NCBI GenBank assembly: GCA_021820645.1
Contig: JAKADJ010000133.1
Span: 1 to 6,461 of the forward strand
Direction: 5' to 3'
DNA length: 6,461 bases
Origin: Bacillota bacterium
GTDB taxonomy: Bacteria; Bacillota_E; Sulfobacillia; Sulfobacillales; Sulfobacillaceae
The notes beneath the pieces were generated by a model. That model was not told where the DNA came from. It ran no database searches and saw only the letters and a list, made by a program, of their open reading frames with translations. The position numbers and the translations under genes were made by a program. This document shows, one piece after another, positions 1 to 5,582 of this stretch (position 1 is the stretch's first letter; every line of letters begins with the position of its first letter).

Positions 1-2
1 AG

Positions 3-74
3 AGGAGGTGTGTCCATGAAGCTCTCTCTCCACATCAAAGCCTAAGGGGCCACGACGGATGTGGACGGCCCCTT
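3..74 (+). promoter_or_regulatory. Ribosome-mediated transcription attenuator of the ABC-F gene
   Basis: Three mutually competing pairings can be read. Segment 1 (GGTGTG, 7-12, within and after the Shine-Dalgarno) can pair with CACATC at 31-36, with one G-U. Segment 2 (TCCACATC, 29-36) is perfectly complementary over 8 bases to GATGTGGA at 58-65, which lies in the terminator loop. The terminator stem is 44-51 with 67-74. The 29-36/58-65 pairing loops out the terminator's 5' arm, so it would act as an antiterminator. A ribosome held at the first codons would cover segment 1 and leave 29-36 free, favouring read-through. A ribosome translating to the stop would cover 29-36 and allow termination. 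The pairings are seen in the sequence; the induction model is inferred from the family. Confidence 0.65.
16..45 (+). CDS. Leader peptide (uORF) MKLSLHIKA upstream of the ABC-F gene
   Basis: A nine-codon ORF (ATG AAG CTC TCT CTC CAC ATC AAA GCC TAA) sits 7 bases after a perfect AGGAGG at 3-8. Its stop codon overlaps the 5' arm of the terminator at 44-74. A strong ribosome site, tiny ORF, intrinsic terminator and ABC-F gene in this order is the known arrangement of attenuator leaders of antibiotic-resistance ABC-F genes in Firmicutes (for example vmlR, msr and vga types). I infer a regulatory rather than functional peptide: ribosome position on it would decide between termination and read-through. 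Caveat: only 15 bases upstream are visible and the frame stays open to the window edge, so it could be the tail of a longer ORF. The ideal Shine-Dalgarno argues against that. Confidence 0.7.
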   Translation: MKLSLHIKA

Positions 75-77
75 TTT
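44..77 (+). terminator. Intrinsic terminator in the ABC-F leader
   Basis: An 8-bp perfect stem (AAGGGGCC at 44-51, GGCCCCTT at 67-74) has a 15-base loop and runs into five T residues at 73-77. An alternative inner helix CCAC/GTGG (50-53 with 61-64) could form over the outer six pairs. It lies between the uORF stop and the ABC-F start, so it acts as a leader attenuator and not as the end of a gene. Confidence 0.75.
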
Positions 78-90
78 GTGGGGTGGTAAT

Positions 91-1458
91 TTGCTTAGAT
101 TATCCGACATTACAAAAGAGATCGATGGGGTGACCTTGTATCAAGGAGTCTCCCTAACTGCTAGACCGGGTGAACGGGTTGCCCTCATCGGCGCCAATGG
201 CGTCGGGAAAACCACGTTGCTTAAGGTAATCGCCGAGACCCGGCAGCCCAATTCGGGATCGGTGTGGAACACGCTTGGGGCACCGGGTTGGTATCAGGAG
301 CCAGACCCTCATCTCGACGGGTCTTGGGGTGAGCGAGCCTGGAGGACCCTGGAACAATGTCTGAGAACGGACCCTTCTTTAATCTTACTGGACGAACCGA
401 CGCGCCATTTAGATCAGGACCATCAGAAGATGCTTATCCGATGGTTATTGCGGCTAAAAACTAGCCTACAAATCATCGTGAGTCATGATCGAGCGTTTTT
501 AAACCAGGTGGCCACGCGAACCTGGTGGATCCGAGATCGCACCATCCAGGATTTTGGCGGGCCGCCTGCCCTGGCATTCGCAGTGGTCGCCCAACAGGAT
601 GATGCGTATCGCCGCGCCTTTGAGGCCCAGGAACGAGCAACCCGTCGCTTGCTTTCCGATATCCGGCAAACCAAAGATCAAGCCCGGCACACCGAACAGG
701 GCACCATCGATAGTGGACAACGGCGCCTGGCCAAAAAGGTCGCCAAAAAGGCGAAGAGCCGCGAGCGGCGCCTGGCTCAACGGATGGAATCCCCGGATTA
801 CTTGAAGGCGCCCATAGATCCCCATTACTTACGATTCACCTGGGAGCATCTCGCGCCCATCCCGCGGGTCGTATCTCGGGTCGAAGATGGAACGGTGGGG
901 TGGGACGTGGCGCTACTCACCCATATTTGGTTGACTCTCAAAGGCGGAGACCGGGTCCGGGTGACCGGACCCAACGGTACGGGGAAAAGCTCGTTGTTGG
1001 AGGCGATTTGTGGTGGAAGAACCCGAAGGGATGGATACTTTTGGGGGCCCATCGGGTTGGTTGGACGGCTTCACCAAGTGATCCCGGACCACGAGGTAGG
1101 GGTCTTTTCCTATTTTAGGCAGGGCATCATGTTACCCCAGGGGCGGGATCGTGCGTGGCTACAGGCCTATGGCTTTAACGAAAGGCATTTAGCTCAAGAC
1201 GTCGGAGAATTAAGCGACGGTGAAAAAATGCGTTTAAACCTGGCCCGGCTCACGGCGCAAGGAGTCCCCACCCTGATGCTTGACGAGCCCGAACATCATT
1301 TGGATGAGGATAGTTTAGACACGATTTGCCGTGGGCTTATCGAGTACCCAGGCACCTTGGTGGTGGTTTCTCATCATGAAACGCTCTTAAGTGCTTTAGA
1401 CCTAACGACCAGGTGGCACGTGAATCAGGGCACCGTAGAGGTTTCTTCGGTGCCCTGA
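91..1458 (+). CDS. ABC-F family ATPase, antibiotic-resistance (ribosome protection) type
   Basis: Soluble tandem-ATPase protein with no membrane segments. ABC-F proteins bind the ribosomal E site and act in translation, in many cases dislodging antibiotics. In residues counted from TTG 91: Walker A GANGVGKTT 34-42, Q-loop WYQE near 69, signature-like SWGER 78-82, Walker B DEPTRHLD 101-108 and SHDR 131-134. A very basic helical linker follows at about 165-240 (KKVAKKAKSRERRL), then a second domain with GPNGTGKSS 293-301, LSDGE 374-378, DEPEHHLD 398-405 and SHHE 427-430. At 455 residues it is shorter than typical resistance ABC-Fs (about 490-550). The first domain is compressed between Q-loop and signature, and lacks the arm. 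I chose TTG 91 because it follows GGGGTGG (80-86) and lies beyond the terminator. An in-frame GTG at 61 lies in the terminator loop without a ribosome site. The leader suggests drug induction. The substrate drug cannot be told from sequence. Confidence 0.88.
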   Translation: MLRLSDITKEIDGVTLYQGVSLTARPGERVALIGANGVGKTTLLKVIAETRQPNSGSVWNTLGAPGWYQEPDPHLDGSWGERAWRTLEQCLRTDPSLILLDEPTRHLDQDHQKMLIRWLLRLKTSLQIIVSHDRAFLNQVATRTWWIRDRTIQDFGGPPALAFAVVAQQDDAYRRAFEAQERATRRLLSDIRQTKDQARHTEQGTIDSGQRRLAKKVAKKAKSRERRLAQRMESPDYLKAPIDPHYLRFTWEHLAPIPRVVSRVEDGTVGWDVALLTHIWLTLKGGDRVRVTGPNGTGKSSLLEAICGGRTRRDGYFWGPIGLVGRLHQVIPDHEVGVFSYFRQGIMLPQGRDRAWLQAYGFNERHLAQDVGELSDGEKMRLNLARLTAQGVPTLMLDEPEHHLDEDSLDTICRGLIEYPGTLVVVSHHETLLSALDLTTRWHVNQGTVEVSSVP

Positions 1459-1471
1459 GCGTGGAGTTTTT
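1425..1471 (+). terminator. Possible terminator hairpin overlapping the ABC-F stop codon
   Basis: An 11-bp perfect inverted repeat (1425-1435 with 1448-1458, 12-base loop) includes the last codons and the TGA of the ABC-F gene. Five T residues follow at 1467-1471, but 8 bases after the stem, so it is not a canonical intrinsic terminator. It lies at the convergent end with the minus-strand DsrE-like gene. On that strand the hairpin has no T tract after it. Confidence 0.4.
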
Positions 1472-1479
1472 CGTATGGT

Positions 1480-1824
1480 TTAGGGCTTAATATAAGCAAA
1501 TCCGGCTTGCTGCTGCGTTACCAGTCGTCCCATCGCGGACGGAACCACCATGGTACGCGGTAGCAAGTCTTTTTCCTCAACGCCTTTGGCCCGCATGGTA
1601 TTGTGACAGACCGACACAGTGAGCCCTTGGTCCAAAAGTGCTTGCAAGCTTTGCATCGAAGGATTCCCTTCAGCCAGAGCCAAGGCGATCGCATCGCCTT
1701 GGATAACCAGTTCGGTCGGCAATTCGGGCATTTCGCGTAGCAAATTCTTGATGTTGCGCAATACCGCTTGGTGCTTTTTTTCGCTTGCTTCGTTAATGTG
1801 TATTACCACCCCGGATGACAACAT
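1480..1824 (-). CDS. DsrE/DsrF-like family protein (COG1416 type)
   Basis: A 114-residue soluble protein of the DsrE-like fold, a Rossmann-like domain found in sulfur-transfer proteins such as DsrE and TusD and in many small proteins of unknown role. Features seen: N-terminal strand VVIHINEAS, a middle IQGDAIALAL segment, a conserved-position cysteine in VCHNTMRAKG (Cys73), and the typical C-terminal pattern VVPSAMGRLVTQQQAGFAYIKP-like ending in YIKP. These match the single-domain group usually annotated as DsrE family. A perfect AGGAGG lies 6 bases before the ATG, and a strong promoter lies just upstream. It stands alone between convergent and divergent neighbours, so the context gives no pathway. 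A role in persulfide or redox chemistry through Cys73 is possible but not shown. Confidence 0.85.
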   Translation of the reverse strand: MLSSGVVIHINEASEKKHQAVLRNIKNLLREMPELPTELVIQGDAIALALAEGNPSMQSLQALLDQGLTVSVCHNTMRAKGVEEKDLLPRTMVVPSAMGRLVTQQQAGFAYIKP

Positions 1825-1862
1825 AAGAGCCCTCCTGTAGCGAATTAGATTATGGTGGAACC

Positions 1863-1891
1863 ATAGTATCGGGTTCAGTGACCATTGGCAA
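1863..1891 (-). promoter_or_regulatory. Sigma-A-type promoter of the DsrE-like gene
   Basis: On the minus strand TTGCCA (1891-1886) and TACTAT (1868-1863) are separated by 17 bases, each five of six matches to consensus. Predicted start of transcription is near 1856, giving a leader of about 32 bases with AGGAGG at 1836-1831. Confidence 0.6.
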
Positions 1892-1929
1892 ATTGACCTC
1901 CTTCCCTATCCGTATTATGTCCAATTGGG

Positions 1930-1935
1930 TACAAT
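1930..1935 (+). promoter_or_regulatory. Candidate -10 element for the TPR gene
   Basis: TACAAT (five of six) lies 34 bases before the preferred ATG at 1970. There is no good -35 at the right distance; TTGACC at 1893-1898 is too far upstream for it, although it could pair with TATGTC at 1916-1921. Seven bases after TACAAT comes an ATG at 1943, so a leaderless start there is also possible. Confidence 0.35.
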
Positions 1936-1969
1936 GGAGACGATGACCAGCATGATCGGGGGGCTTGGA

Positions 1970-2476
1970 ATGTCAGAGGGTCCTGACCTTACAATGATTC
2001 GCCATCTAAAAGCCAAGGGGCGGTATCAGGAGGCACGAGACCAACTGGCGTCATGGCTCGAGGCCGAGGGAGATAACCCTCGACTGGTGTTGGAAATGGC
2101 ATTCACCTTGGATAACCTCGGCCAAGAAGTCGAGGCAATTACCTATTACGAGAAGGCGTTTACCTTAGGTCTGGACAAGGGTCAACGGCCGGACGCGTAT
2201 ATTGGGCTTGGAAGTAGCCTAAAAGTGGTTGGAAGAACCTGGCAGTCCAGAAAGGTTCTGGAAGAAGGGCTGGCGGAATTTCCGCACCACCCGAGTATGC
2301 GTGTATTTTACGCCTTAACCTTATTTCAAGACGGTAACCCAGCGGATGCCCTCCGCCAAGTTCTCGATGTCACCATCCGGGAGGTAACCCACACTGAATT
2401 CACGCCATATCGTAAGACTCTCCAATATTACCGGGATCATTTGACGGAATCGTGGCCGGTTCCGCCCCAAGACTAG
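1970..2476 (+). CDS. Tetratricopeptide repeat protein (TPR_5-like)
   Basis: A 168-residue soluble helical repeat protein. The pattern fits the small TPR_5 proteins of Firmicutes: a GRYQEARDQLASWL repeat, EMAFTLDNLGQEVEAITYYEKAF, then DAYIGLGSSLKVVGRTWQSRKVLEEGL, FPHHPSMRVFYALTLFQDGNPADALRQVL and a less regular C-terminal tail. These are at least three helix-turn-helix repeats with the small and aromatic residues expected at TPR positions. TPRs bind protein partners; no catalytic residues are visible and the partner is unknown. Start choice: ATG 1970 follows GGGGGG (1958-1963) at 6 bases and gives the usual family length. Earlier in-frame starts exist at TTG 1925 and ATG 1934, 1943 and 1952. 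The cyclic-di-AMP receptor gene follows on the same strand with no terminator between, so they may share a transcript. Confidence 0.82.
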   Translation: MSEGPDLTMIRHLKAKGRYQEARDQLASWLEAEGDNPRLVLEMAFTLDNLGQEVEAITYYEKAFTLGLDKGQRPDAYIGLGSSLKVVGRTWQSRKVLEEGLAEFPHHPSMRVFYALTLFQDGNPADALRQVLDVTIREVTHTEFTPYRKTLQYYRDHLTESWPVPPQD

Positions 2477-2538
2477 CAGCCCGGTAACGGGAGACGGTAG
2501 GGTTGGGGCCATGGCCCTCGTGATAACTGGACTCGCCC

Positions 2539-2622
2539 ATGAGACTTGTGCTATTTTTGGGAAGCGCCCTGGTGTATGCCGGGAGCATCGTGGCATTGGC
2601 CACAAAATGGAGGCCTCTATAA
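2539..2622 (+). CDS. Possible 27-residue single-pass membrane peptide upstream of darA
   Basis: An ATG at 2539 opens a short ORF, MRLVLFLGSALVYAGSIVAL then ATKWRPL and stop. It has one basic residue at the N end, about 19 hydrophobic residues, and a basic C end, which is a plausible membrane segment. Its TAA at 2620-2622 is two bases before the darA GTG at 2625, and the darA ribosome site lies inside it, which would suit translational coupling. Against it: no clear Shine-Dalgarno precedes ATG 2539, and short hydrophobic ORFs occur by chance. I do not recognise a family. Confidence 0.3.
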   Translation: MRLVLFLGSALVYAGSIVALATKWRPL

Positions 2623-2624
2623 CC

Positions 2625-2948
2625 GTGAAAATGGTCGTAGCCATCGTACAAAACGCCGATCGGGATAATCTTTCGAGCGCGTTATCCGAGGCGAACATCC
2701 CCCATACCCGACTTAATACCACCGGAGGGTTTCTACGCGCCGGCAATACGACTTTGGTGATTGGGATTGACGATGAAAAAGTCCAGCAGGTTCTTGGGCT
2801 CATCGAACAGGCCTGCAAAGAGCGGGAAGCCTTGCATCGGCCCGGCCATGGGGCACTCCATGCCGACGCCTATGCGGCACCGGCTAAAGTGTTAATCGGC
2901 GGTGCCACCATCTTCGTGCTAAATTTGGATCAATTTCAGAAGATTTGA
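2625..2948 (+). CDS. darA: Cyclic-di-AMP receptor, PII-like (DarA/PstA, DUF970, YaaQ family)
   Basis: A 107-residue cytoplasmic PII-like signalling protein that binds the second messenger cyclic-di-AMP as a trimer. Features seen: N-terminal MVVAIVQNADRDNLSSAL strand and helix, TRLNTTGGFLRAGNTTLVIGI with the TTGGFLxxGNTT motif that contributes to nucleotide binding, EKVQQVLGLIEQAC helix, a short variable loop with GALHADAY, and the closing strand VLIGGATIFVLNLDQFQKI. Length agrees with Bacillus DarA (109). I chose GTG 2625, which gives MKMVVAIVQ as in the family. GGAGG at 2609-2613 lies 11 bases upstream. Longer in-frame starts (ATG 2607, ATG 2511) add residues the family lacks. It follows the TPR gene on the same strand and ends 12 bases from the convergent folE. 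The downstream target is not evident from the neighbours. Confidence 0.92.
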   Translation: MKMVVAIVQNADRDNLSSALSEANIPHTRLNTTGGFLRAGNTTLVIGIDDEKVQQVLGLIEQACKEREALHRPGHGALHADAYAAPAKVLIGGATIFVLNLDQFQKI

Positions 2949-2960
2949 AGCCGGTCATGC

Positions 2961-3581
2961 CTAGACACTGAGCTGTAACATCCGTAAAACTTGGTCCTGC
3001 CTTGCTAAATCATTTTCGTATAATCCACGTGAGGCCATGGTCACCGTCTGACTCCCGGGTTTTTTAATCCCTCGCATCGTCATACAAAGATGCTCGGCTT
3101 CCAAGACCACCATGACACCTTGGGGCTCGAGCGCTTCGAACAGCACCGTCGCGATGGTATTGGTCATGCGTTCTTGTATTTGGGGGCGCTTAGCCACTTG
3201 GTCGACCAGCCGCGCCAATTTGGAAAGTCCCGTAACCACCCCACGGTCAGGAAGATAGGCGACGTGAGCCTTGCCATAGAAGGGAAGTAGGTGGTGCTCG
3301 CACGCCGAAAAAAAGGTAATGTCTTTGACCAAAACGAGTTCATCGTGCTCCACATGGAAACGCGCCGAAAGTTCGTCACGCGGGTCAGTATGGAGTCCGG
3401 AAAATATTTCTTCGTACATTCGTGCTACCCGTTTAGGTGTTTCCAAAAGACCTTCGCGATCGGGATCCTCACCGATAGCTTCCAAAATGAGACGCACCGC
3501 GTGCTCTAGTTTGTCACGGTCTACGGGCGGCGTGGTAAGCGTCGTGGACCGCGACGGCGGGACTCCCAAGCGTTGTGACAT
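2961..3581 (-). CDS. folE: GTP cyclohydrolase I (FolE)
   Basis: Converts GTP to 7,8-dihydroneopterin triphosphate and formate, the first step of tetrahydrofolate synthesis and also the entry to queuosine. It is a cytoplasmic homodecamer. At 206 residues it has the usual length for the zinc-dependent type. After a variable 20-residue N end, the sequence shows [20 protein letters not shown] (37-56), then [20 protein letters not shown] with zinc ligand Cys94 and active-site His96 and His97, [19 protein letters not shown], and [17 protein letters not shown] with His164 and the second zinc Cys166. All key residues are present, so it should be active. The ATG follows AAGGA at 9 bases. No other folate gene is adjacent. 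It converges with darA and has a long structured leader, so regulation at the RNA level is likely. Confidence 0.96.
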   Translation of the reverse strand: MSQRLGVPPSRSTTLTTPPVDRDKLEHAVRLILEAIGEDPDREGLLETPKRVARMYEEIFSGLHTDPRDELSARFHVEHDELVLVKDITFFSACEHHLLPFYGKAHVAYLPDRGVVTGLSKLARLVDQVAKRPQIQERMTNTIATVLFEALEPQGVMVVLEAEHLCMTMRGIKKPGSQTVTMASRGLYENDLARQDQVLRMLQLSV

Positions 3582-3762
3582 AAAGATTTTCCTTCTCTCC
3601 GGTGTAGTGGCTTGCCAAGCGCAACCGGGCCGGGAAGAGCTCTTCTCCGTCGGTTACACGCGTAACTCTTAGGCAAGCGTTTTGCTTCCAAAAAAACGGT
3701 TTCGCATTGGTATGCGGCCCGTCCCTCGTTCTTCACCCTTGGCCAGGTGATAACAGCGGCGC
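3582..3762 (-). promoter_or_regulatory. Long structured 5' leader of folE (candidate attenuator or riboswitch-like RNA)
   Basis: Read on the minus strand from the predicted start near 3762. First comes a small hairpin TCACC/GGTGA, then a terminator hairpin with a seven-U tract (3721-3690). A 69-base module follows, closed by a perfect 7-bp helix (GCTTGCC at 3678-3672 with GGCAAGC at 3616-3610). Inside it, AACCG/CGGTT (3655-3651 with 3627-3623) competes with GTTAC/GTAAC (3666-3662 with 3657-3653) for the same bases, and a GAAGAGCTCTTC palindrome occupies 3645-3634. The ribosome site lies just after the module. I could not match it to the THF, preQ1, ZTP or T-box consensus. Confidence 0.45.
3690..3721 (-). 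terminator. Intrinsic terminator between the methyltransferase gene and folE
   Basis: On the minus strand, a 5-bp CGCAT/ATGCG helix (3716-3712 with 3707-3703, loop ACCA) is extended by CGG/CCG (3721-3719 with 3699-3697) across a small internal loop. It is followed at once by seven U residues (3696-3690). It could end the methyltransferase transcript, which stops about 190 bases earlier, or attenuate folE if the promoter at 3769-3797 is used. The two roles are not exclusive. Confidence 0.6.
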
Positions 3763-3768
3763 TTCAAA

Positions 3769-3797
3769 ATTGTACTACAACTTCCAAAAGGGGTAAA
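3769..3797 (-). promoter_or_regulatory. Candidate folE promoter with a palindrome at the -10
   Basis: On the minus strand TTTACC (3797-3792) and TACAAT (3774-3769) are separated by 17 bases. The -10 is embedded in the inverted repeat TTGTA-G-TACAA, which could be an operator. The same two hexamers with the same spacing occur before the DUF190 gene. Confidence 0.5.
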
Positions 3798-3912
3798 TCG
3801 GGGATGCCACCTGACACGGTACTCCCATCCTATGCAGGGCATCAACCGCGAACTGTTTATGGCGCCAACGAGATAGCACTCGTGGTCAGACGCTAAGTAG
3901 CAGCACCACCGA
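3775..3912 (-). other. Intergenic stretch after the methyltransferase gene
   Basis: Together with the folE leader this makes about 330 bases without a gene between 3582 and 3912. In the part beyond the folE -10 element I see the -35 hexamer (3792-3797) and only a weak 4-bp CGAG/CTCG hairpin, with no T tract, ribosome site or convincing ORF. A 99-codon frame crossing it has cysteine- and arginine-rich shadow-like composition. Confidence 0.5.
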
Positions 3913-4740
3913 TCAAGGCTTTCGCGCCCAAAGCCATCCACTTTGCCCAGGAATGTCGAAGTAGCCAACCTGGTTAATATGCATGGTAATAGCGGCTTTC
4001 ATTTCCCGAAAAAGACAGTCTTTGACGCCGGGATCGTCGACTTCCGCATCGGTTAAGCCGCGCTGCCAAAAACCGCTACCGTAATAAGATAAAACGGAAT
4101 TGACATCGGGGAATCGAAGCCCCGACAGGCGGCGTTCGACCTTAACCTGTAGCAAGGCCGGAAACTCGTTGGCCCCGGTTTCCAAGGTATAGGTATGCAC
4201 TGGAAAGTCGATGGAGCGCGACAGACACTTGGCGACCGCGTCGGCATGCAGCACGAGTAAGGTTTGAAGGGAGGTCGTGTCGTGGGCCAAAGTCAAGATG
4301 AGCCCGCCGGGTTTGGTGACGCGTGAAGCCTCCGCCAATGCCAATTTTGGACGGGGCACATGATACAGCATGTAGTGGAGTCCCACCCAATCAAAACTGC
4401 GATCGGGGAACGGCAAGTGTTGCGCATCCCCCTGGGCTAAGGTGGTGCGGTTATCGTGGAGAGTGGCCTGTTCCATGGTGGCGACCATCGCGGCCGATGC
4501 GTCTAAACCGGTATAGTGCACAGTAGGCCCAGAGAGGCTCCGCACACTCTGGTACCATTTCCCGGTGCCCATGCCGATATCTAGGACCGAATCACCGGGT
4601 GCCTGGGTTAGGGCCCACCTCGTCAATTCGTCAAATATCGAGGAGGCACCGGTTCCGTAAAGTTCCTGGGCCCGAATCCGAATTTGCAGACCATCGGTGG
4701 TTCCGTAGGCGCGTCGCAAAAATTCCGGATCAGTCATCAT
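3913..4740 (-). CDS. Class I SAM-dependent methyltransferase (Methyltransf_11-like)
   Basis: A 275-residue cytoplasmic protein with the Rossmann methyltransferase motifs in order. Motif I VLDIGMGTGKW (52-62) holds the S-adenosylmethionine, acidic residue Asp80 in YTGLDAS contacts the ribose, GDAQHLPF (104-111) holds the adenine, FDWVGLHYMLYHV (116-128) is motif IV, and VTKPGG (141-146) precedes strand 5. The C-terminal 110 residues form a lid region I cannot assign, so the methyl acceptor (small molecule, quinone, lipid or other) is unknown. The start is the first of two ATGs (4740), with AAGGA about 11 bases upstream. It follows crcB-2 by 45 bases with no terminator or obvious promoter between, so it is probably the last gene of the DUF190-crcB operon. 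A functional link to fluoride is not implied. Confidence 0.88.
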   Translation of the reverse strand: MMTDPEFLRRAYGTTDGLQIRIRAQELYGTGASSIFDELTRWALTQAPGDSVLDIGMGTGKWYQSVRSLSGPTVHYTGLDASAAMVATMEQATLHDNRTTLAQGDAQHLPFPDRSFDWVGLHYMLYHVPRPKLALAEASRVTKPGGLILTLAHDTTSLQTLLVLHADAVAKCLSRSIDFPVHTYTLETGANEFPALLQVKVERRLSGLRFPDVNSVLSYYGSGFWQRGLTDAEVDDPGVKDCLFREMKAAITMHINQVGYFDIPGQSGWLWARKP

Positions 4741-4785
4741 CTGCGCATCTTCCTTCCTGTTTCCGTTCGACTGTGCGAATCCATT

Positions 4786-5193
4786 CTAGACGTCGGCGGA
4801 GTCTGGGTTTTCTTGTTGGCGCCAATCAGCCCACGCTCGAGCGACCGCCATGCCGACTATCGTCGCCACGAGCCCACCAAGAATGCTTCCCACTCCATAC
4901 CAGAGGGTGAGCCCAAATTGGTTTTGCAAGAGGAGATGATAGACGCCGTAATTAAATGTGGAAAACGTGGTGTAGCCGCCAAGCATCCCTACCGCAATGA
5001 AAAGCCGAATGTCCTGAGAGAGGATGGCGTAGTCGATGGCGAGTGCCATAATAATACCGATCACGAAGCTGCCCGACAGGTTAATCACAAAAAAACTCCA
5101 AGGGAACTCTTGGCTCGGGATCATCAGGCTTAACCCATACCGGCCTATGGCGCCGAGTCCGCCCCCTAGTGCTACCCACAAGTATGAACGCAT
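4786..5193 (-). CDS. crcB: Fluoride channel subunit CrcB/Fluc, second of pair
   Basis: A 135-residue membrane protein with four transmembrane helices. CrcB/Fluc proteins are dimeric fluoride-selective channels that let the ion leave the cell. Family motifs seen: GGGLGAIGRYGLS in helix 1, FVINLSGSFVIG in helix 2 with the conserved Asn, and GMLGGYTTFSTFNYG in helix 3 with the broken-helix TTFSTF that carries the pore phenylalanines and helps form the central sodium site. Arg residues lie at the N end, in the 2-3 loop (QDIR) and in the C tail (ARAWADWR), predicting both ends inside. ATG 5193 overlaps the stop of crcB-1 (TGATG), so translation is probably coupled; a GTG one codon earlier is possible. 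The C tail is longer and more polar than in its partner. Confidence 0.93.
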   Translation of the reverse strand: MRSYLWVALGGGLGAIGRYGLSLMIPSQEFPWSFFVINLSGSFVIGIIMALAIDYAILSQDIRLFIAVGMLGGYTTFSTFNYGVYHLLLQNQFGLTLWYGVGSILGGLVATIVGMAVARAWADWRQQENPDSADV

Positions 5194-5555
5194 CACGTAA
5201 GATTCCCACCAACCCAGGTGCCTGCCACGACCATCAAGAGTCCAATTCCTAGGCTAAGCACCGCATTTGCCGTTGCGACTCCGTATTCGCCTTGTTCTAA
5301 AAGTCTAACGGTCTCAAAGGAAAAAGTTGAAAACGTGGTAAATGCCCCGGTAAATCCTACGTCGAGTAGCAGTAGTAGGTTAGTATGGACGAGGGGGCTC
5401 GCAATGAGCAAGCCAATAAAGAGACATCCGAGGCTATTAATGACCAGGGTGGCGACGGGTAATGACGCGGAGGTCCTTTGGCCGATGTATTGACTCAAAC
5501 CAAAGCGTGCCACGGCACCCCCACTACCGCCTAGGAACACCAAAACAATATCCAA
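5193..5555 (-). CDS. crcB: Fluoride channel subunit CrcB/Fluc, first of pair
   Basis: A 120-residue, four-helix membrane protein of the same family as the next gene. Motifs: GGSGGAVARFGLS in helix 1, LVINSLGCLFIGL in helix 2 with the conserved Asn, and GFTGAFTTFSTFSFE in helix 3 with the pore phenylalanines. Apart from the Arg in helix 1, its only basic residues are in loops 1-2 (GQRTS) and 3-4 (TVRLLEQ), while both ends lack them. This predicts both ends outside, opposite to the second subunit. The start is TTG 5555: an in-frame TGA lies directly upstream, so no earlier start exists. The weak site AAGGGGG lies 8 bases before it. It begins 27 bases after the DUF190 gene. Confidence 0.93.
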   Translation of the reverse strand: MDIVLVFLGGSGGAVARFGLSQYIGQRTSASLPVATLVINSLGCLFIGLLIASPLVHTNLLLLLDVGFTGAFTTFSTFSFETVRLLEQGEYGVATANAVLSLGIGLLMVVAGTWVGGNLT

Positions 5556-5582
5556 TCACGGGGCCCCCTTATGTTCTATGCC

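Noticed and set aside
61..90. GTG 61 as the start of the ABC-F protein
   Set aside because: It lies in the loop of the leader terminator, has no Shine-Dalgarno, and adds ten residues not expected before the family's first strand.
2477..2538. Terminator between the TPR gene and darA
   Set aside because: Only a 4-bp CCCG/CGGG hairpin with no T tract.
2321..2818. 165-codon minus-strand ORF opposite the TPR and darA genes
   Set aside because: It is antisense to two recognisable genes and its translation shows no domain pattern.
3610..3678. A tRNA-like fold with a 7-bp closing stem
   Set aside because: No T-loop GTTCGA-type sequence, no D-loop pattern and no proper anticodon arm; better explained as part of the folE leader.
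3669..3968. 99-codon minus-strand ORF between the methyltransferase and folE
   Set aside because: It overlaps the methyltransferase 3' end, the predicted folE promoter and the terminator. Its composition is rich in Cys, Arg and Trp and it shows no family motif.
4684..5133. 149-codon plus-strand ORF across crcB-2
   Set aside because: It is antisense to a clear CrcB protein, and its translation is polar and motif-free.
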